DNA of 64,000 nucleotides, from the NCBI GenBank assembly GCA_036971475.1, contig JBAIZL010000002.1:128771033-128835032 (forward strand), read 5' to 3'. A program made the position numbers and the translations under genes. The notes below the pieces were generated by a model. It was given only the letters and a program-made list of their open reading frames with translations, did not search any database and had not been told where the DNA came from. This DNA comes from Prosapia bicincta (Eukaryota; Arthropoda; Insecta; Hemiptera; Cercopidae). Shown piece by piece: positions 16,001 to 26,981 of this stretch. Within the stretch, counting starts at the first letter, position 1. Every line of letters begins with the position of its first letter.

Positions 16001-19000
16001 CAATGAACGATAAAAGGAATTAAGTACAACAAATATGCCAATACATATCACTTTAGCAAATACAATGAAAAATAAAAGGAATTAAGAACAACAAATATGC
16101 CAATACATATCACTTTAGCAAATACAATGAAAAATAAAAGGAATTAAGTACAAAAAATATGCTAATACATATCACTTTAGCAAATACAATGAAAGATAAA
16201 AGGAATTAAGTACAACAAATATGCCAATACATATCACTTTAGCAAATACAATGAAAGATAAAAGGAATTAAGTACAACAAATATGCCAATACATATCACT
16301 TTACCAAATACAATGAAAAATAAAAGGAATTAAGTACAAAAAATATGCCAATACATATCACTTTAGCAAATACAATGAAAGATAAACGGAATTAAGTACA
16401 ACAAATATGCCAATAGATATCACTTTAGCAAATACAATGAAAAATAAAAGGAATTAAGTACAACAAATATGCCAATACATATCACTTTAGAAAATACAAT
16501 GAAAGATAAAAGGAATTAAGTAGAACAAATATGCCAATAGATATCACTTTAGCAAATACAATGAAAGATAAAAGGAATTAAGTACAACAAATATGCCAAT
16601 AAATATCACTTTAGCAAATACAATGAAAAATAAAAGGAATTAAGTACAACAAATATGCTAATACATATCACTTTAGCAAATACAATGAAAGATAAAAGGA
16701 ATTAAGTACAACAAATATGCCAATAAATATCACTTTAGCAGATACAATGAAAAATAAAAGGAATTAAGAACAACAAATATGCCAATACATATCACTTTAG
16801 CAAATACAATGAAAGATAAAAGGAATTAAGTACAACAAATATGCCAATAAATATCACTTTAGCAAATACAATGAAAGATAAAAGGAATTAAGTACAACAA
16901 ATATGCCAATACATATCACTTTAGCAAATACAATGACAGATAAAAGGAATTAGGAACAACAAATATGCCAATACATATCACTTTAGCAAATACAATGAAA
17001 GATAAAAGGAATTAAGTACAACAAATATGCCAATACATATCACTTTAGCAAATACAATGAAAGATAAAATGAATTAAGTACAACAAATATGCCAATACAT
17101 ATCACTTTAGCAAATACAATGATAGGTAAAAGGTATGAAGTACAACAAATATGACAATAAATATCACTTTAGCAAATACAATGAAAAATAAAAGGAATTA
17201 AGTACCACAAATATGCCAATACATATCACTGTAGCAAATGCAATGAAAGATAAAAGGAATTAAGTACAACAATTATGCCAATACATATCACTTTAGCAAA
17301 TACAATGAAAGATAAAAGGAATTAAGTACAACAAATATGCCAATACATATCACTTTAGCAAATACAATGAAAGATAAAAGGAATTAAGTACAACAAATAT
17401 GACAATAAATATCACTTTAGCAAATACAATGAAAAATAAAAGGAATTAAGTACAACAAATATGCCAATACATATCACTTTAGCAAATACAATGAAAGATA
17501 ATAGGAATTAAGTACAACAAATATGCCAATACATATCACTTTAGCAAATACAATGAAAGATAAAAGGAATTAAGAACAACAAATATGCCAATATATATCA
17601 CTTTAGCAAATACAATGAAAGATAAAAGGAATTAAGTACAACAAATATGCCAATATATATCACTTTAGCAAATACAATGAAAGATGAAAGGAATTAAGTA
17701 CAACAAATATGCCAATACATATCACTTTAGCAAATACAATGAAAGATAAAAGGAATTAAGTACAACAAATATGCCAATACATATCACTTTAGCAAATACA
17801 ATGAGAAATAAAAGGAATTAAGTACAACAAATATGCCAATACATATCACTTTAGCAAATACAATGAAAGATAAAAGGAATTAAGTACAACAAATATGCCA
17901 ATACATATCACTTTAGCAAATACAATGAAAGATAAAAGGAATTAAGTACAACAAATATGCCAATACATATCACTTTAGCAAATACAATGAAAGATAAAAG
18001 GAATTAAGTACAACAAATATGCCAATATATATCACTTTAGCAAATACAATGATAGATAAAAGGTATTAAGTACAACAAATATGACAATAAATATCACTTT
18101 AGCAAATACAATGAAAAATAAAAGGAATTAAGTACCACAAATATGCCAATACATATCACTTTAGCAAATGCAATGAAAGATAAAAGGAATTAAGTACAAC
18201 AAATATGCCAATACATATCACTTTAGCAAATACAATGAAAGATAAAAGGAATTAAGTACAACAAATATGCCAATACATATCACTTTAGCAAATACAATGA
18301 TAGATAAAAGGAATTAAGTACAACAAGTATGACAATAAATATCACTTTAGCAAATACAATGAAAAATAAAAGGAATTAAGTACCACAAATATGCCAATAC
18401 ATATCACTTTAGCAAATACAATGAAAGATAATGGTAATTAAGTACAACAAATATGCCAATACATATCACTTTAGCAAATACAATGAAAAATAAAAGGAAT
18501 TAAGTACCACAAATATGCCAATACATATCACTTTAGCAAATACAATGAAAAATAAAAGGAATTAAGTACCACAAATATGCCAATACATATCACTTTAGCA
18601 AATACAATGAAAAATAAAAGGAATTAAGTACCACAAATATGCCAATACATATCACTTTAGCAAATACAATGAAAGATAATGGGAATTAAGTACAACAAAT
18701 ATGCCAATACATATCACTTTAGCAAATACAATGAAAAATAAAAGGAATTAAGTACCACAAATATGCCAATACATATCACTTTAGCAAATACAATGAAAGA
18801 TAATGGGAATTAAGTACAACAAATATGCCAATACATATCACTTTAGCAAATACAATGAAAAATAAAAGGAATTAAGTACCACAAATATGCCAATACATAT
18901 CACTTTAGCAAATACAATGAAAAATAAAAGGAATTAAGTACCACAAATATGCCAATACATATCATTTTAGCAAATACAATGAAAAATAAAAGGAATTAAG

Positions 19001-19267
19001 TACCACAAATATGCCAATACATATCACTTTAGCAACTACAATGAAAAATAAAAGGAATTAAGTACAACAAATATGCCAATACATATCACTTTAGCAAATA
19101 CAATGAAAAATAAAAGGAATTAAGTACCACAAATATGCCAATACATATCACTTTAGCAAATACAATGAAAGATAATGGGAATTAAGTACAACAAATATGC
19201 CAATACATATCACTTTAGCAAATACAATGAAAGATAAAAGGAATTAAGTACAACAAATATGCCAATA
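13007..19267. repeat. Higher-order repeat copy 3 (101 monomers, 6261 bp)
   Basis: It has exactly the same length as copy 2. Two differences seen by eye are gcaaatacaatgacag at 16924 (gcatat in copies 1 and 2) and gataaaatgaatt at 17062 (gataaaaagaatt in copies 1 and 2). A start of copy 4 (19268-19739) ends the array with three near-consensus monomers and a divergent last unit (cttcagcaaatataatg). Confidence 0.92.
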
Positions 19268-19847
19268 GATATCACTTTAGCAAATACAATGAAAGATAAA
19301 AGTAATTAAGTACAACAAATATGCCAATACATATCACTTTAGCAAATACAATGAAAGATAAAAGGAATTAAGTACAACAAATATGCCAATACATATCACT
19401 TTAGCAAATACAATGAAAGATAAAAGGAATTAAGTACAACAAATATGCCAATAAATATCACTTCAGCAAATACAATGAAAGATAAAAGGAATTAAGTACA
19501 ACAAATATGGCAATAAATATCACTTTAGCAAATACAATGAAAGATAAAAGGAATTAAGTACAACAAATATGCCAATAAATATCACTTTAGCAAATACAAT
19601 GAAAGATAAAAGGAATTAAGTACAACAAATATGCCAATAAATATCACTTTAGCAAATACAATGAAAGATAAAAGGAATTAAGTACAACAAATATGCCAAT
19701 AAATATCACTTCAGCAAATATAATGAAAGATAAACGGAATGTTCTTAATACGTGACTTCACACGACGTTTTTACACAGAAATAAACACAACAGATTCGAT
19801 GATACCAAAATAAAGTTCAAGTGATACATAAACTAATTACAATATTT

Positions 19848-20081
19848 TTAACATAAATTGAAATGTTGTTTTCTTCTGACTTGAAATGGATTTAAATTCA
19901 CAGTGGGACAAAACATTTGTGCGACCTCCTCAAGTCTTACCACCTGCCCCGCGACTAGTGCTGTGGAGCTCCTTTGTTGTTGCGATACCATATCGGCGTC
20001 TTCGATATCAGCATCTTCTTCATCTACCCATTCAAGGTCACCACATTTTCCCATTTCTTTATGGAATTCATAATTAAACAA
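19848..20081 (-). CDS. Hypothetical 77-aa ORF or exon remnant, acidic
   Basis: The ORF starts MFNYEFHKEMGKCGDLEW, continues with an acidic stretch DEEDADIEDAD and ends in KQHFNLC before TAA. I do not recognise the family. The composition is more protein-like than the neighbouring DNA, and a short acidic N-terminal segment is common in DNA transposases, but no catalytic motif is visible. It begins only 109 bp beyond the end of the satellite array. It may be a transposon fragment or chance. Confidence 0.3.
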   Translation of the reverse strand: MFNYEFHKEMGKCGDLEWVDEEDADIEDADMVSQQQRSSTALVAGQVVRLEEVAQMFCPTVNLNPFQVRRKQHFNLC

Positions 20082-20204
20082 TTCGGCTTTGTAGCGAATA
20101 ACTCTTCTTATTATAATTCTTATAATTCTTCGTATTATACGTCATGAGCATAGGATAAATGCAAGGATATTGACAAGTGTCAACTAGCGCTTTTTTGCCA
20201 CACG

Positions 20205-20430
20205 AATACCGCGATCCATGCCGAAGCCGCCCGATCGGTATTCAACTGATGTGAATGCAGAAGCACCTGATCGGTGCGCATCCGCGATCCATGCTGAAAC
20301 CGCCTGATCGGTACCCAACTGCTGTGAATGCAGAAGCTTTTTGAACGGTGTGCAACCACCATGTATGCAGAATCCACCTGGTCGGTGTGCAACTGTGGTG
20401 CATGTCCGTAGAAGGTGCCTGGTCGTCGAG
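20205..20430. repeat. 36/37-bp degenerate tandem repeat, about 6 units
   Basis: The motif (c/g)tgatcggt recurs at 20233, 20269, 20306, 20343, 20380 and, degraded, 20421, with alternating atgcagaagc and ccatgctgaa segments. Neighbouring units alternate, suggesting an original dimer of about 74 bp. The locus is much GC-richer than its surroundings. Open frames across it come from the repeat and are not evidence of a gene. Confidence 0.8.
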
Positions 20431-20635
20431 CTGTGCACTCTGGCAGTACCGCACAATTTTTGTTTCCAATAAGGCCCAAAACTAGAAAGTATTATAAAAT
20501 ACTTTAAATATAAGTTGTTAACAAATCTTTATTTCTTTAATAATAATAATAATACATTTTTCTTAGTCCAAAGTAAAATGAAAGGAGGAGAGTATTTAAT
20601 AAATAATTTGAATTTTTAAGTGTTACATAACGATC

Positions 20636-20815
20636 TGCTGGATCCCCTCCCCTCCGTAACGGTGGGTGTAATTCTCCCCCTACGGGGATTTAGGTATGCC
20701 TCCTTACCAGAGGAGTAAGATCCTCTACCTTAAGCCTGCATCTCTTCCGTCTATCCTTACCTGGTAGCCCGTCTGCTCGGCTTTATATTCCCGCTAAAAA
20801 GGCGGTTTTATAATT
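20636..20815. other. GC-rich block with imperfect palindromes, unclassified
   Basis: It is sharply GC-richer than its flanks. It contains cccctcccctccgtaacggt, ctccccctacggggattta and accagaggagtaagatcctct, short inverted repeats that could form several hairpins. No ORF is seen. It may be the untranslated end of a retrotransposon; I cannot name it. Confidence 0.4.
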
Positions 20816-21383
20816 ATGAATTTCTATGTTAAAAATGATCCTGTACAAATAAATCTATGTTATTGACAATTAGTTCTTACTGACGGCTGCCATGCCTGTC
20901 AAATGTCTTACTTGTTAGTCTGAATAATGTCCGCCTACAAAATATACTGAAAGGGAACCCTGACCTCCGTATTACAAACACATGCTTGAGACTAAACGTT
21001 TTATCTGTGAGTGCGTAATACAGTATATAAAATGTCGTTTCAATACAAAGTCAAAGATAATGTGAGTACGTGTCAGTGGCAACGAACGCAAAGCATTGAA
21101 TGACTTCTCTGTCCCAATTATTTCAGATATTTTTTATCTATAATTAGATAACGGTGCGTGTGTTTAGGTAGGTGGGCGTATGTTAGGGCCTTTATCTTTG
21201 CGTACCTTTAAAATATGAACCCTTTATCATACGCTTACTACATATGTCACTAGTTGCTGATTATAGCTAAAATTTATATCAACGTAAACACGGCGCTGTA
21301 ATTTAGACATTTTTTTTCAAGTGCTTGGTTGTTACATAAAGTTGGAACGAATTTTGCTATTAAATTAAACAGTCTTACCTTGT

Positions 21384-21520
21384 TTAGAGTTAATCAGTCA
21401 TTAGGAAGAAGGGGGTTTGGTCGCCCCCGTGGGTTTGCAGCGTCTGTTACTTAACACTGGCTGCTGGTATCAATGTGTTTACAGCACTATTTTTTTTTTG
21501 CTGACTGATGAAAGGACGGA
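21384..21520 (-). repeat. SINE body copy without tRNA head
   Basis: The sequence gttaatcagtcattagg, gaagaagggggtttgg, tttgcagcgtctgtt, aacactggctgct and gaaaggacgga matches the body of the SINE at 22769-22986 in the same order. Homology stops after gaaaggacgg at about 21517, just before the point where the tRNA-like head would begin. A 5'-truncated insertion on the minus strand fits. Confidence 0.75.
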
Positions 21521-21895
21521 GGTTTGTGTTGGTGGTAGGGTGAGCTATTTTTGTTAAGGATAATGACTGACTGACGTTTTTGCTAGATGTTCTTGGCAGC
21601 CATTGCATATTTCTGTGGGAAAGTCTCAAAAACAAAGTTTACATACTTAAATCTAACATGTGATCTTAAAAACTAACATGAACAGTGGCTTAAGACTAAC
21701 AGGGCTTGCTTAATGCTACGTGTTGAATCACTTATATCTAACGTGAATTTCTTATAACTACAGACTGTTCGCTTATCCTACGGCACTAATAACTTACGCT
21801 AACAAGGCTTAAAGTGGCATCAAATATTAAATTAAATTGTCTGTTGGAGTATCACTTAAACTAAATGTCCTTACGCTTAATCTAACATGAGTAAA

Positions 21896-22755
21896 TTACA
21901 TGATGCATCGTGGGGGAGGGGGAGCTGGTTTGTTGGTGCTATGGAGGGTCCAACAGCACTTTAAGACGCGGTCGGAATACTGGAGGGGTCCGGTGGTGTC
22001 ACTGAGGTCGCGGATGTGTGGGTAGGCTGAGCTCTCGGCTCTGCCGAAGAGCCCATCCGAGAGGGAACGGATGAAGTCCGCCAAAGATGGGGTGCGGAAG
22101 GAGTTTCTGATTGTGCTGTTGGAAGCAAACCAGGGGCTGCCGGAAATTGATCGTAGGGTATTGGAGGGATTCGAGGTTTTTTCGGTAGGAGTTCTTTAGA
22201 AGTGGTCACCAAACGGGAGATGCATAGGTTAGGACCGGTCGAATTAGCGTAAGGAACAGGAGAAGCTTGGTTTTTATAGGAAGGGGACTTCGTTTCGAGA
22301 GGAGAGGAGAAAACCGGAAGCGGATGCCCCTGGCTTTGTTGAGGACTGAGGAACCCTGTTGGGAGAAGGATAGTCTCTTGACGAGGATGACGCCAAGATA
22401 CTTTACCGAGGACTTCAAGGCGATGGGCCTCCTGTCGAGAGTGACGGTTCCGGTTTGCGGTCTTTTCTTCCTTGTGAAGCAGATAGTCTCGGACTTATCT
22501 GCATTCACCGCCGTTCTCCAGCGCCGGAGCCGCGGCGTCAGGATGTCCATCTGCTGTTGGATGGTCCTGGTAGCGAGAGCGGGACTCGCTGAGCTGGAAA
22601 GGAACATGGCGTCACCCGCTTAGAGGGAGAGTGTGACGTTTGGCAGGAGAGGGATGTCGTTGGTGTATATTAGGTAGAGGAGAGATCCCAGAACCGACCC
22701 CTGGGGGACTCCCGCAGAGACCGGCCTGTAGGAGGAGAAGCAGTTGTCGAGAGAA
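21896..22755 (-). pseudogene. Jockey-like non-LTR retrotransposon, reverse transcriptase 3' half, broken
   Basis: Read on the minus strand, it starts with SLDNCFSSYRPVSAGVPQGS, which contains the AGVPQGS motif of RT block 4, then LLYLIYTNDIPLLPNV. The catalytic FADD block has decayed to a stop plus AGDAM at 22605-22622. An open stretch (22607-22206) follows with AVNADKSETICFTRKKR, SVKYLGVILVKRLSF and LLFLTLIRPVLTYASPVW, the conserved thumb and C-terminal order of Jockey-type RTs. After a frameshift near 22200 the C-terminus resumes as TPSLADFIRSLSDGLFGRAE and ends at 21896. The lost catalytic residues, stop and frameshift make it a dead copy. Clade assignment is by motif recognition only. Confidence 0.88.
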
Positions 22756-22768
22756 ACAGAGTTAATCA

Positions 22769-22986
22769 GTCAGTCAGTCAGTCATTAGGAAGAAGGGGGT
22801 TTGGTGGCCCCCTTGGATTTGCAGCGTCTGTTGTTAACACTGGCTGCTTGTATCATTGTGTGTACAGTACTCTTTTTTTTGGACTGGTTTGGTGAAAGGA
22901 CGGATAATAAAAATCGAAGTTCGGGATTTGAACCCGAAACTTACGACTAGTAAGCTTGTACCTTACCCATTAGGCCACGAGGTTCT
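22769..22986 (-). repeat. tRNA-derived SINE with (CAGT)n tail
   Basis: The minus strand begins AGAACCTCGTGGCCTAATGG, which includes an A-box (TGGCCTAATGG). A B-box GGGTTCAAATCCC lies about 35 nt downstream, typical of a tRNA-derived pol III promoter. The head most resembles tRNA-Arg, although the anticodon arm is altered. A body of about 140 bp ends in a (GACT)n-like tail at 22769-22785. The 13-bp sequence acagagttaatca flanks both sides (22756-22768 and 22987-22999) and looks like a target site duplication. It adjoins the Jockey-like RT relic. Confidence 0.8.
22917..22986 (-). other. tRNA-like head of the SINE (A and B boxes)
   Basis: It can be drawn as a tRNA with a D-arm, an anticodon stem GCTTA/TAAGT and a T-arm around GGGTTCAAATCCC. 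The acceptor stem pairs at only about 5 of 7 positions. Fusion to a body and the flanking repeats make it a SINE head and not a working tRNA gene. Confidence 0.7.
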
Positions 22987-23229
22987 ACAGAGTTAATCAC
23001 CGCATTTGTATGTCTCCCCGCGATCCATCAAGGACGTGAGGGAGAACGTGGACTGGGGTAGTAAAACGTAGGTTAGAGCAAGTTGTTATGTAGGAGCAAA
23101 GAGAAATATTTCATTTAATGAAACAAGTTCATGCAAAGGAAAACTTAATAAAACGTTGATGTATTAATTTAAAAATAAGTAACTTTATATACTAAAGTTT
23201 CTTGATGTAATCATCTTGAATTCACTGAT

Positions 23230-23431
23230 TAAACTAAATTTAAACTACTTAACTAAGTGAATACGTAATTGCTTACTTGCTGATGCTTTTCAAAACGATC
23301 GTTCCTTTTATATATAAACAGCCAAAGCCGCCAGTAGAGGGTTAGCTTCTTAAAAGGAACGATTGTTTTGAAACGCGTCAGCAAGCAAGCAATTACGTAT
23401 TCACTTAGTTAAGTAGTTTAAAATTAGTTTA
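23230..23431. repeat. Inverted repeat, arms about 81 bp, 40-bp loop
   Basis: The left arm 23230-23310 (ending gatcgttcctttta) is complementary to the right arm 23351-23431 (starting taaaaggaacgattg) with few mismatches. The right arm contains gaaacgcgtcagc. This GAA-ACGCGT-C string is the same as the 3' half of the hammerhead motifs described below, but no CTGANGA box is found upstream. It could be a PLE-terminus palindrome that lost half of the ribozyme, or a foldback element. Confidence 0.8.
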
Positions 23432-23574
23432 TATACTAGTTGATAATTTATAAATTTATTCTTGGGGCTGTTTAACTCAATTATTATACCATTTGAGAGA
23501 TGTGATTGTAGTTCGTATATATTTCTCCTTTTATAATAGCCTAACTTCAACATACTTTTTCATTTAATTCCTTC

Positions 23575-24010
23575 TATGAGTTCACACTTTACCTATATAT
23601 ATTTTGTTCAAATTTTCAATCGATAAAATACTTTGTATTCATCCACTCAAGGTCAAATACATTTTTAAAACTTGTAGTGGATGATACTTGATGTTAATGC
23701 AGTTTTTTCAAATAATAATTCATTATTTAAATTTAATGAATTAATTTTAGTTTTATATGGGAGAAATACTTCCACAAAAGGGGCAATGTATGCATAATAA
23801 TTTCGTCCCATTTGGCTTACAATAAGAGATTGCATATGATTTAATAGAACGGCTGATATTATGTTATAGGTTATGTGCTAGAACAGCTGTTTTGAAGCAT
23901 AGGTTATATTACTTTTTTATATTAATTGTAATTACTTAATAAAACTACAATAAATTTTGTTTGCCCAAGTAGGAATTGACTTTAAAAAATTGTTGTTTAC
24001 ATTACTTGTG
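23575..24010 (+). repeat. Dispersed repeat family A, copy 1
   Basis: Shared landmarks with 35975-36365 and, inverted, 62600-62995 include gttcaaattttcaatcg, gatgttaatgcag, a-rich ttttatatgggagaaa, gaaacgctg-like spacing, agctgtttt, cataggttat and caagtaggaattgact. No coding potential was seen. The ends abut a ttcacactct/tatata motif. It is probably a non-autonomous element of about 400 bp. Confidence 0.65.
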
Positions 24011-24194
24011 GCTTTTATAAAAGGAAATAACAATAATAATGGAATTAAATAATAACGCAGAATAACTTCTTATGGCACAGAGTAGTCTATAAAAAAAACT
24101 TCACATGATAGTGAATCGGTAATACGTGACGTAATCGCTTAGGAATTCTATAGAATGTTTATTAATCTCCATTTCTCTACAGCTATAGCTCTTA

Positions 24195-24330
24195 TACAGC
24201 AGAAAATGCACGATGGGTTACGAAGATTTTCGAAAGCCAAACATGGCGGTAGGTTAACGCAACAGCCGATTTAGTTTTCACTTAAAGGTTATTTGGACGT
24301 TATGTTTAATCATTTTCAAATATTTTGCTA
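24195..24330 (+). repeat. Dispersed repeat family B, copy 1
   Basis: It contains gaagattttcgaaagccaaa, catggcggtaggttaacg and cacttaaaggttatttgg. It aligns by eye with 51215-51330 and 57880-58015, which share the cgaaagccaaaca-like core and the following ttaacgc...gttat segment. No ORF. Confidence 0.6.
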
Positions 24331-24429
24331 TATATTCAGTAAATTATTGCTGATTAATTCAATGTCTGTAAGACTCTTAGGCAATTTCCTTGTCTGCATT
24401 GTACATTGGCATTAAGTTAAATAACTTAA

Positions 24430-25054
24430 CCCTTTGCACGCGTATAACGTGATTTCTCGTAAGGCTGAAATCTCCGCTAGCGCGTATCACGAAAAATCAC
24501 GTATTTACAATATTTTGTTTATGGAAGTCCTAGTTGTTTATTTAAGTCCATTACATTGTGTGACAATGTTTGTTTGGTGTAAATATACTCCTCTGATACG
24601 TTTATTTTTCTTGGCCACGTGCTACCGATCCACATTCTATTGTTTTAGCCACCAGACGCCATTACGTGGTCTAAGGATTCGCGTATGACGGGTATTCTCG
24701 GCAGGATGCAGCGTCACTCAACTGTCGTATTTTTTGTTGGCATTGTGATTGCTATAGTTGTTTACTGTTTACGTGAGTGAACTTTGTTTGTACTGTAAGA
24801 ATAGTTTATTGTTTTTGATTTGGTGAATAATAATTTTGTTACTTTAATTTTATTTTAAATGGATTTATTGATATCTTGAATTACCTAGTTTAAAAATATA
24901 AAAAATTATGAAAATAACTAGTTTATAAATTTTGTTTGTTCAAATACATCTTTAGGAACTCAGAATTAAATACAACTTTGAACATTTCGCAAGTTTTTTT
25001 ATCTAATAGCACGTAATCTGTTACTTGCCCTTTATATGTTCCACGCGCTAAGGG
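24430..25054. mobile_element. piggyBac-like MITE (TTAA-flanked)
   Basis: TTAA at 24426-24429 and at 25055-25058 flank the ends ccctttgcacgcg and cgcgctaaggg. Read inward these are CCCTT(T/A)GC(A/G)CGCG, a terminal inverted repeat starting with CCC. This arrangement is characteristic of piggyBac. A subterminal inverted pair, cgtgatttctcgt and acgaaaaatcacgt, lies just inside the left end. At 625 bp with no transposase motif it is non-autonomous. A 254-bp open frame at its left end is probably meaningless. Confidence 0.75.
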
Positions 25055-25281
25055 TTAATAATAATATAATAATATTATTAATAAAATTATAATAGTTAAT
25101 CGAAATAATTATTGTTACAATGATAAAATTATTATATTTTTTTCTAATACGTTATAACAGAAATTCTAATTATTTAGTTTAATTACTTATTAGTGACTTG
25201 TGAAATCTTTGTGAAATTCATTTATTACATTATTTAATAATATATAATAATATTAATAATAAATATGTAACTAAACAAATC

Positions 25282-25285
<4 letters not shown>

Positions 25286-25344
<59 letters not shown>
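25286..25344. repeat. (TA)n microsatellite
   Basis: About 29 uninterrupted TA units. Unlike most TA tracts in this window, I saw no PLE terminus next to it. Confidence 0.95.
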
Positions 25345-25349
<5 letters not shown>

Positions 25350-25554
25350 TATCAAATTATTTACATGGTATCACTTATCTTTTTATGTGTCTTCTTTCTC
25401 TTACATTAATTTCAGGTGATATTATTATTTGACAATTCCTTACAAAGGTAACACCCATTATTGGGTAACGATGTAATGTAAAGTAATACTTCTGTCGGTT
25501 GTCCCGAAACTGACGCATTTTAAAAATATTTGAGAAATCCTATTACTAAAGATA

Positions 25555-26560
25555 TTTTTCTAACTTCTTTTCAATGAACATCCTTCTCTCCTCCAAATAA
25601 CATTGGAAATTCTTAGCCATATTCCTCTTTCTCTACAAATACCATTAGAAATCCTTAGCCGTATTACTTCTCAACTAATACCATCACCAATTACTAGCCA
25701 TTGTTCTTCTCTTACAATACCATCAGACATTCTTAGCCATTTTCCCCCTCCCAAAACCATGAGAAATTGTTAGCCATATTCCTCTTTCTCTACAAATACC
25801 ATTAGCAATCCTTAGTCGTAATACTTTTGTCCTAATACCATCACCAATTCCTAGCCATAGTTCTTCTCTTACAATACCATCAGACATACTTAGCCATTTT
25901 TCTTTTTCTTTCCCTAAACCATGAGAAATTCTTAGCCATATTCCTCTTTCTCTAAAAATACCATTAGAAATCCTTAGCCGTAATACTTATCTCGTAATAC
26001 CATCACCAATTCCTAGCCATAGTTCATCTCTTATAATACTATTAGACATTCTTAGCTATTTTTCCCCTCCCAAAACCATGAGAAATTCTTAGCCATATTC
26101 CTCTTTCTCTCCCAATACCATGAGAAATCTTTAGCCGTAATAATTCTCTCCCAATACCATCACCAATTCCTAGCCCTAGTTCTTCTCTTACAATACCATC
26201 AGACATTCTTTACCATTTTCCCCCTTCCAAAACCATAAGACATTCTTAGCCATATTCCTCTTTCTCCACCAATACCATGAGAAATTCTTGGCCTTACTAC
26301 TTCCTTCCCGATACCATCAGCAATTGCTAGCCATAGTCATTCTCTCCCGATGCCATCAGAAATTCTTAGACATTGCTCTTTTTCTCTTCCAATACCATGA
26401 GAAATTCTTAGCTATATTCCCCCTTCTCTACCAACACCATGAGAAATCTTAATCACAGTCCTCCTTCTCGCCCTATACCATGAAAAAGTTTTGCCATAAT
26501 TCTCCTTCTCTTTCAATACCATGAAACATTTCTCTCCATAGTCTACATTCGTTAAGAGTT
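25555..26560. repeat. Degenerate minisatellite, about 40-bp units in 157-162-bp sets
   Basis: The phrase taccat-agaaattcttagccat recurs about every 40 bp, separated by pyrimidine runs such as ttcctctttctc. Four units alternate in order, so a longer period appears: the variant agacat(t/a) occurs at 25726, 25883, 26045 and 26202. The + strand is pyrimidine-rich. The last units, after 26250, lose the four-step order. No coding function. Confidence 0.85.
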
Positions 26561-26981
26561 TACCGTTCTCTGACGTGCTAGATAGAACCTTGGAATACGA
26601 TTCTTCACAATTCATCTATCATCCTCTCTCATCTCCCAGATCAGTAGGATGCAGATACCTGCCGTTATATTTATCATTGCACAAACCTTCCGTATGTTAG
26701 TAACCCATATGTTTTACGTTTTTTCGTCTTTAACCTTCCAAAACATGTGAACATTATCTAACGATTTTCATATCTTTTAAAAGCTTTCTAGCATTCCACT
26801 AAGGTATATCCATTTCTGTGAGTTAACATTAACATAAATGCGTGAAACTCTTGTTTTGAAAATGGAGGAATAAAAGCCACGAAAGCTATTTTTAAAATTT
26901 TACTTTAATGTTGGAGCAAAGTTTTTCCACATTCCGATAAATAATTAGCTAAGCATCATATAATGTAATTATCTTTTGCAG

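Larger units (their letters stand above)
1..19739. repeat. 62-bp AT-rich satellite array, truncated by the window start
   Basis: Head-to-tail monomers begin gcaaatacaatgaaagataa and end gccaatacatatcacttta. The period is 62 bp, seen from starts at 1, 63 and 125. About 318 monomers run without interruption to 19739, where the last unit breaks off after taaacggaat. GC is about 26% and the + strand is strikingly A-rich, roughly half A. Common variants are ata(c/a/g/t)atatc, aaa(g/a)ataaaa, gtac(a/c)acaa and taag(t/a)ac. Stops occur in all frames, so it is non-coding. One monomer per HOR is 61 bp because a G is missing in aaaagaattaag (near 3371, 9632 and 15893). Centromeric, pericentromeric or heterochromatic origin is inference; no mobile element interrupts it. 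Confidence 0.98.

Noticed and set aside
1..19739. CRISPR-like regularly spaced repeats
   Set aside because: The 62-bp monomers are contiguous with no unique spacers, and the context is eukaryotic; it is a satellite.
20180..20479. Overlapping 75-99-codon ORFs on the minus strand
   Set aside because: Three overlapping frames all come from the 36/37-bp tandem repeat, and none has a motif.
22917..22986. A functional tRNA gene
   Set aside because: The acceptor stem is mismatched, the anticodon arm is altered, and it is joined to a SINE body with flanking duplications.
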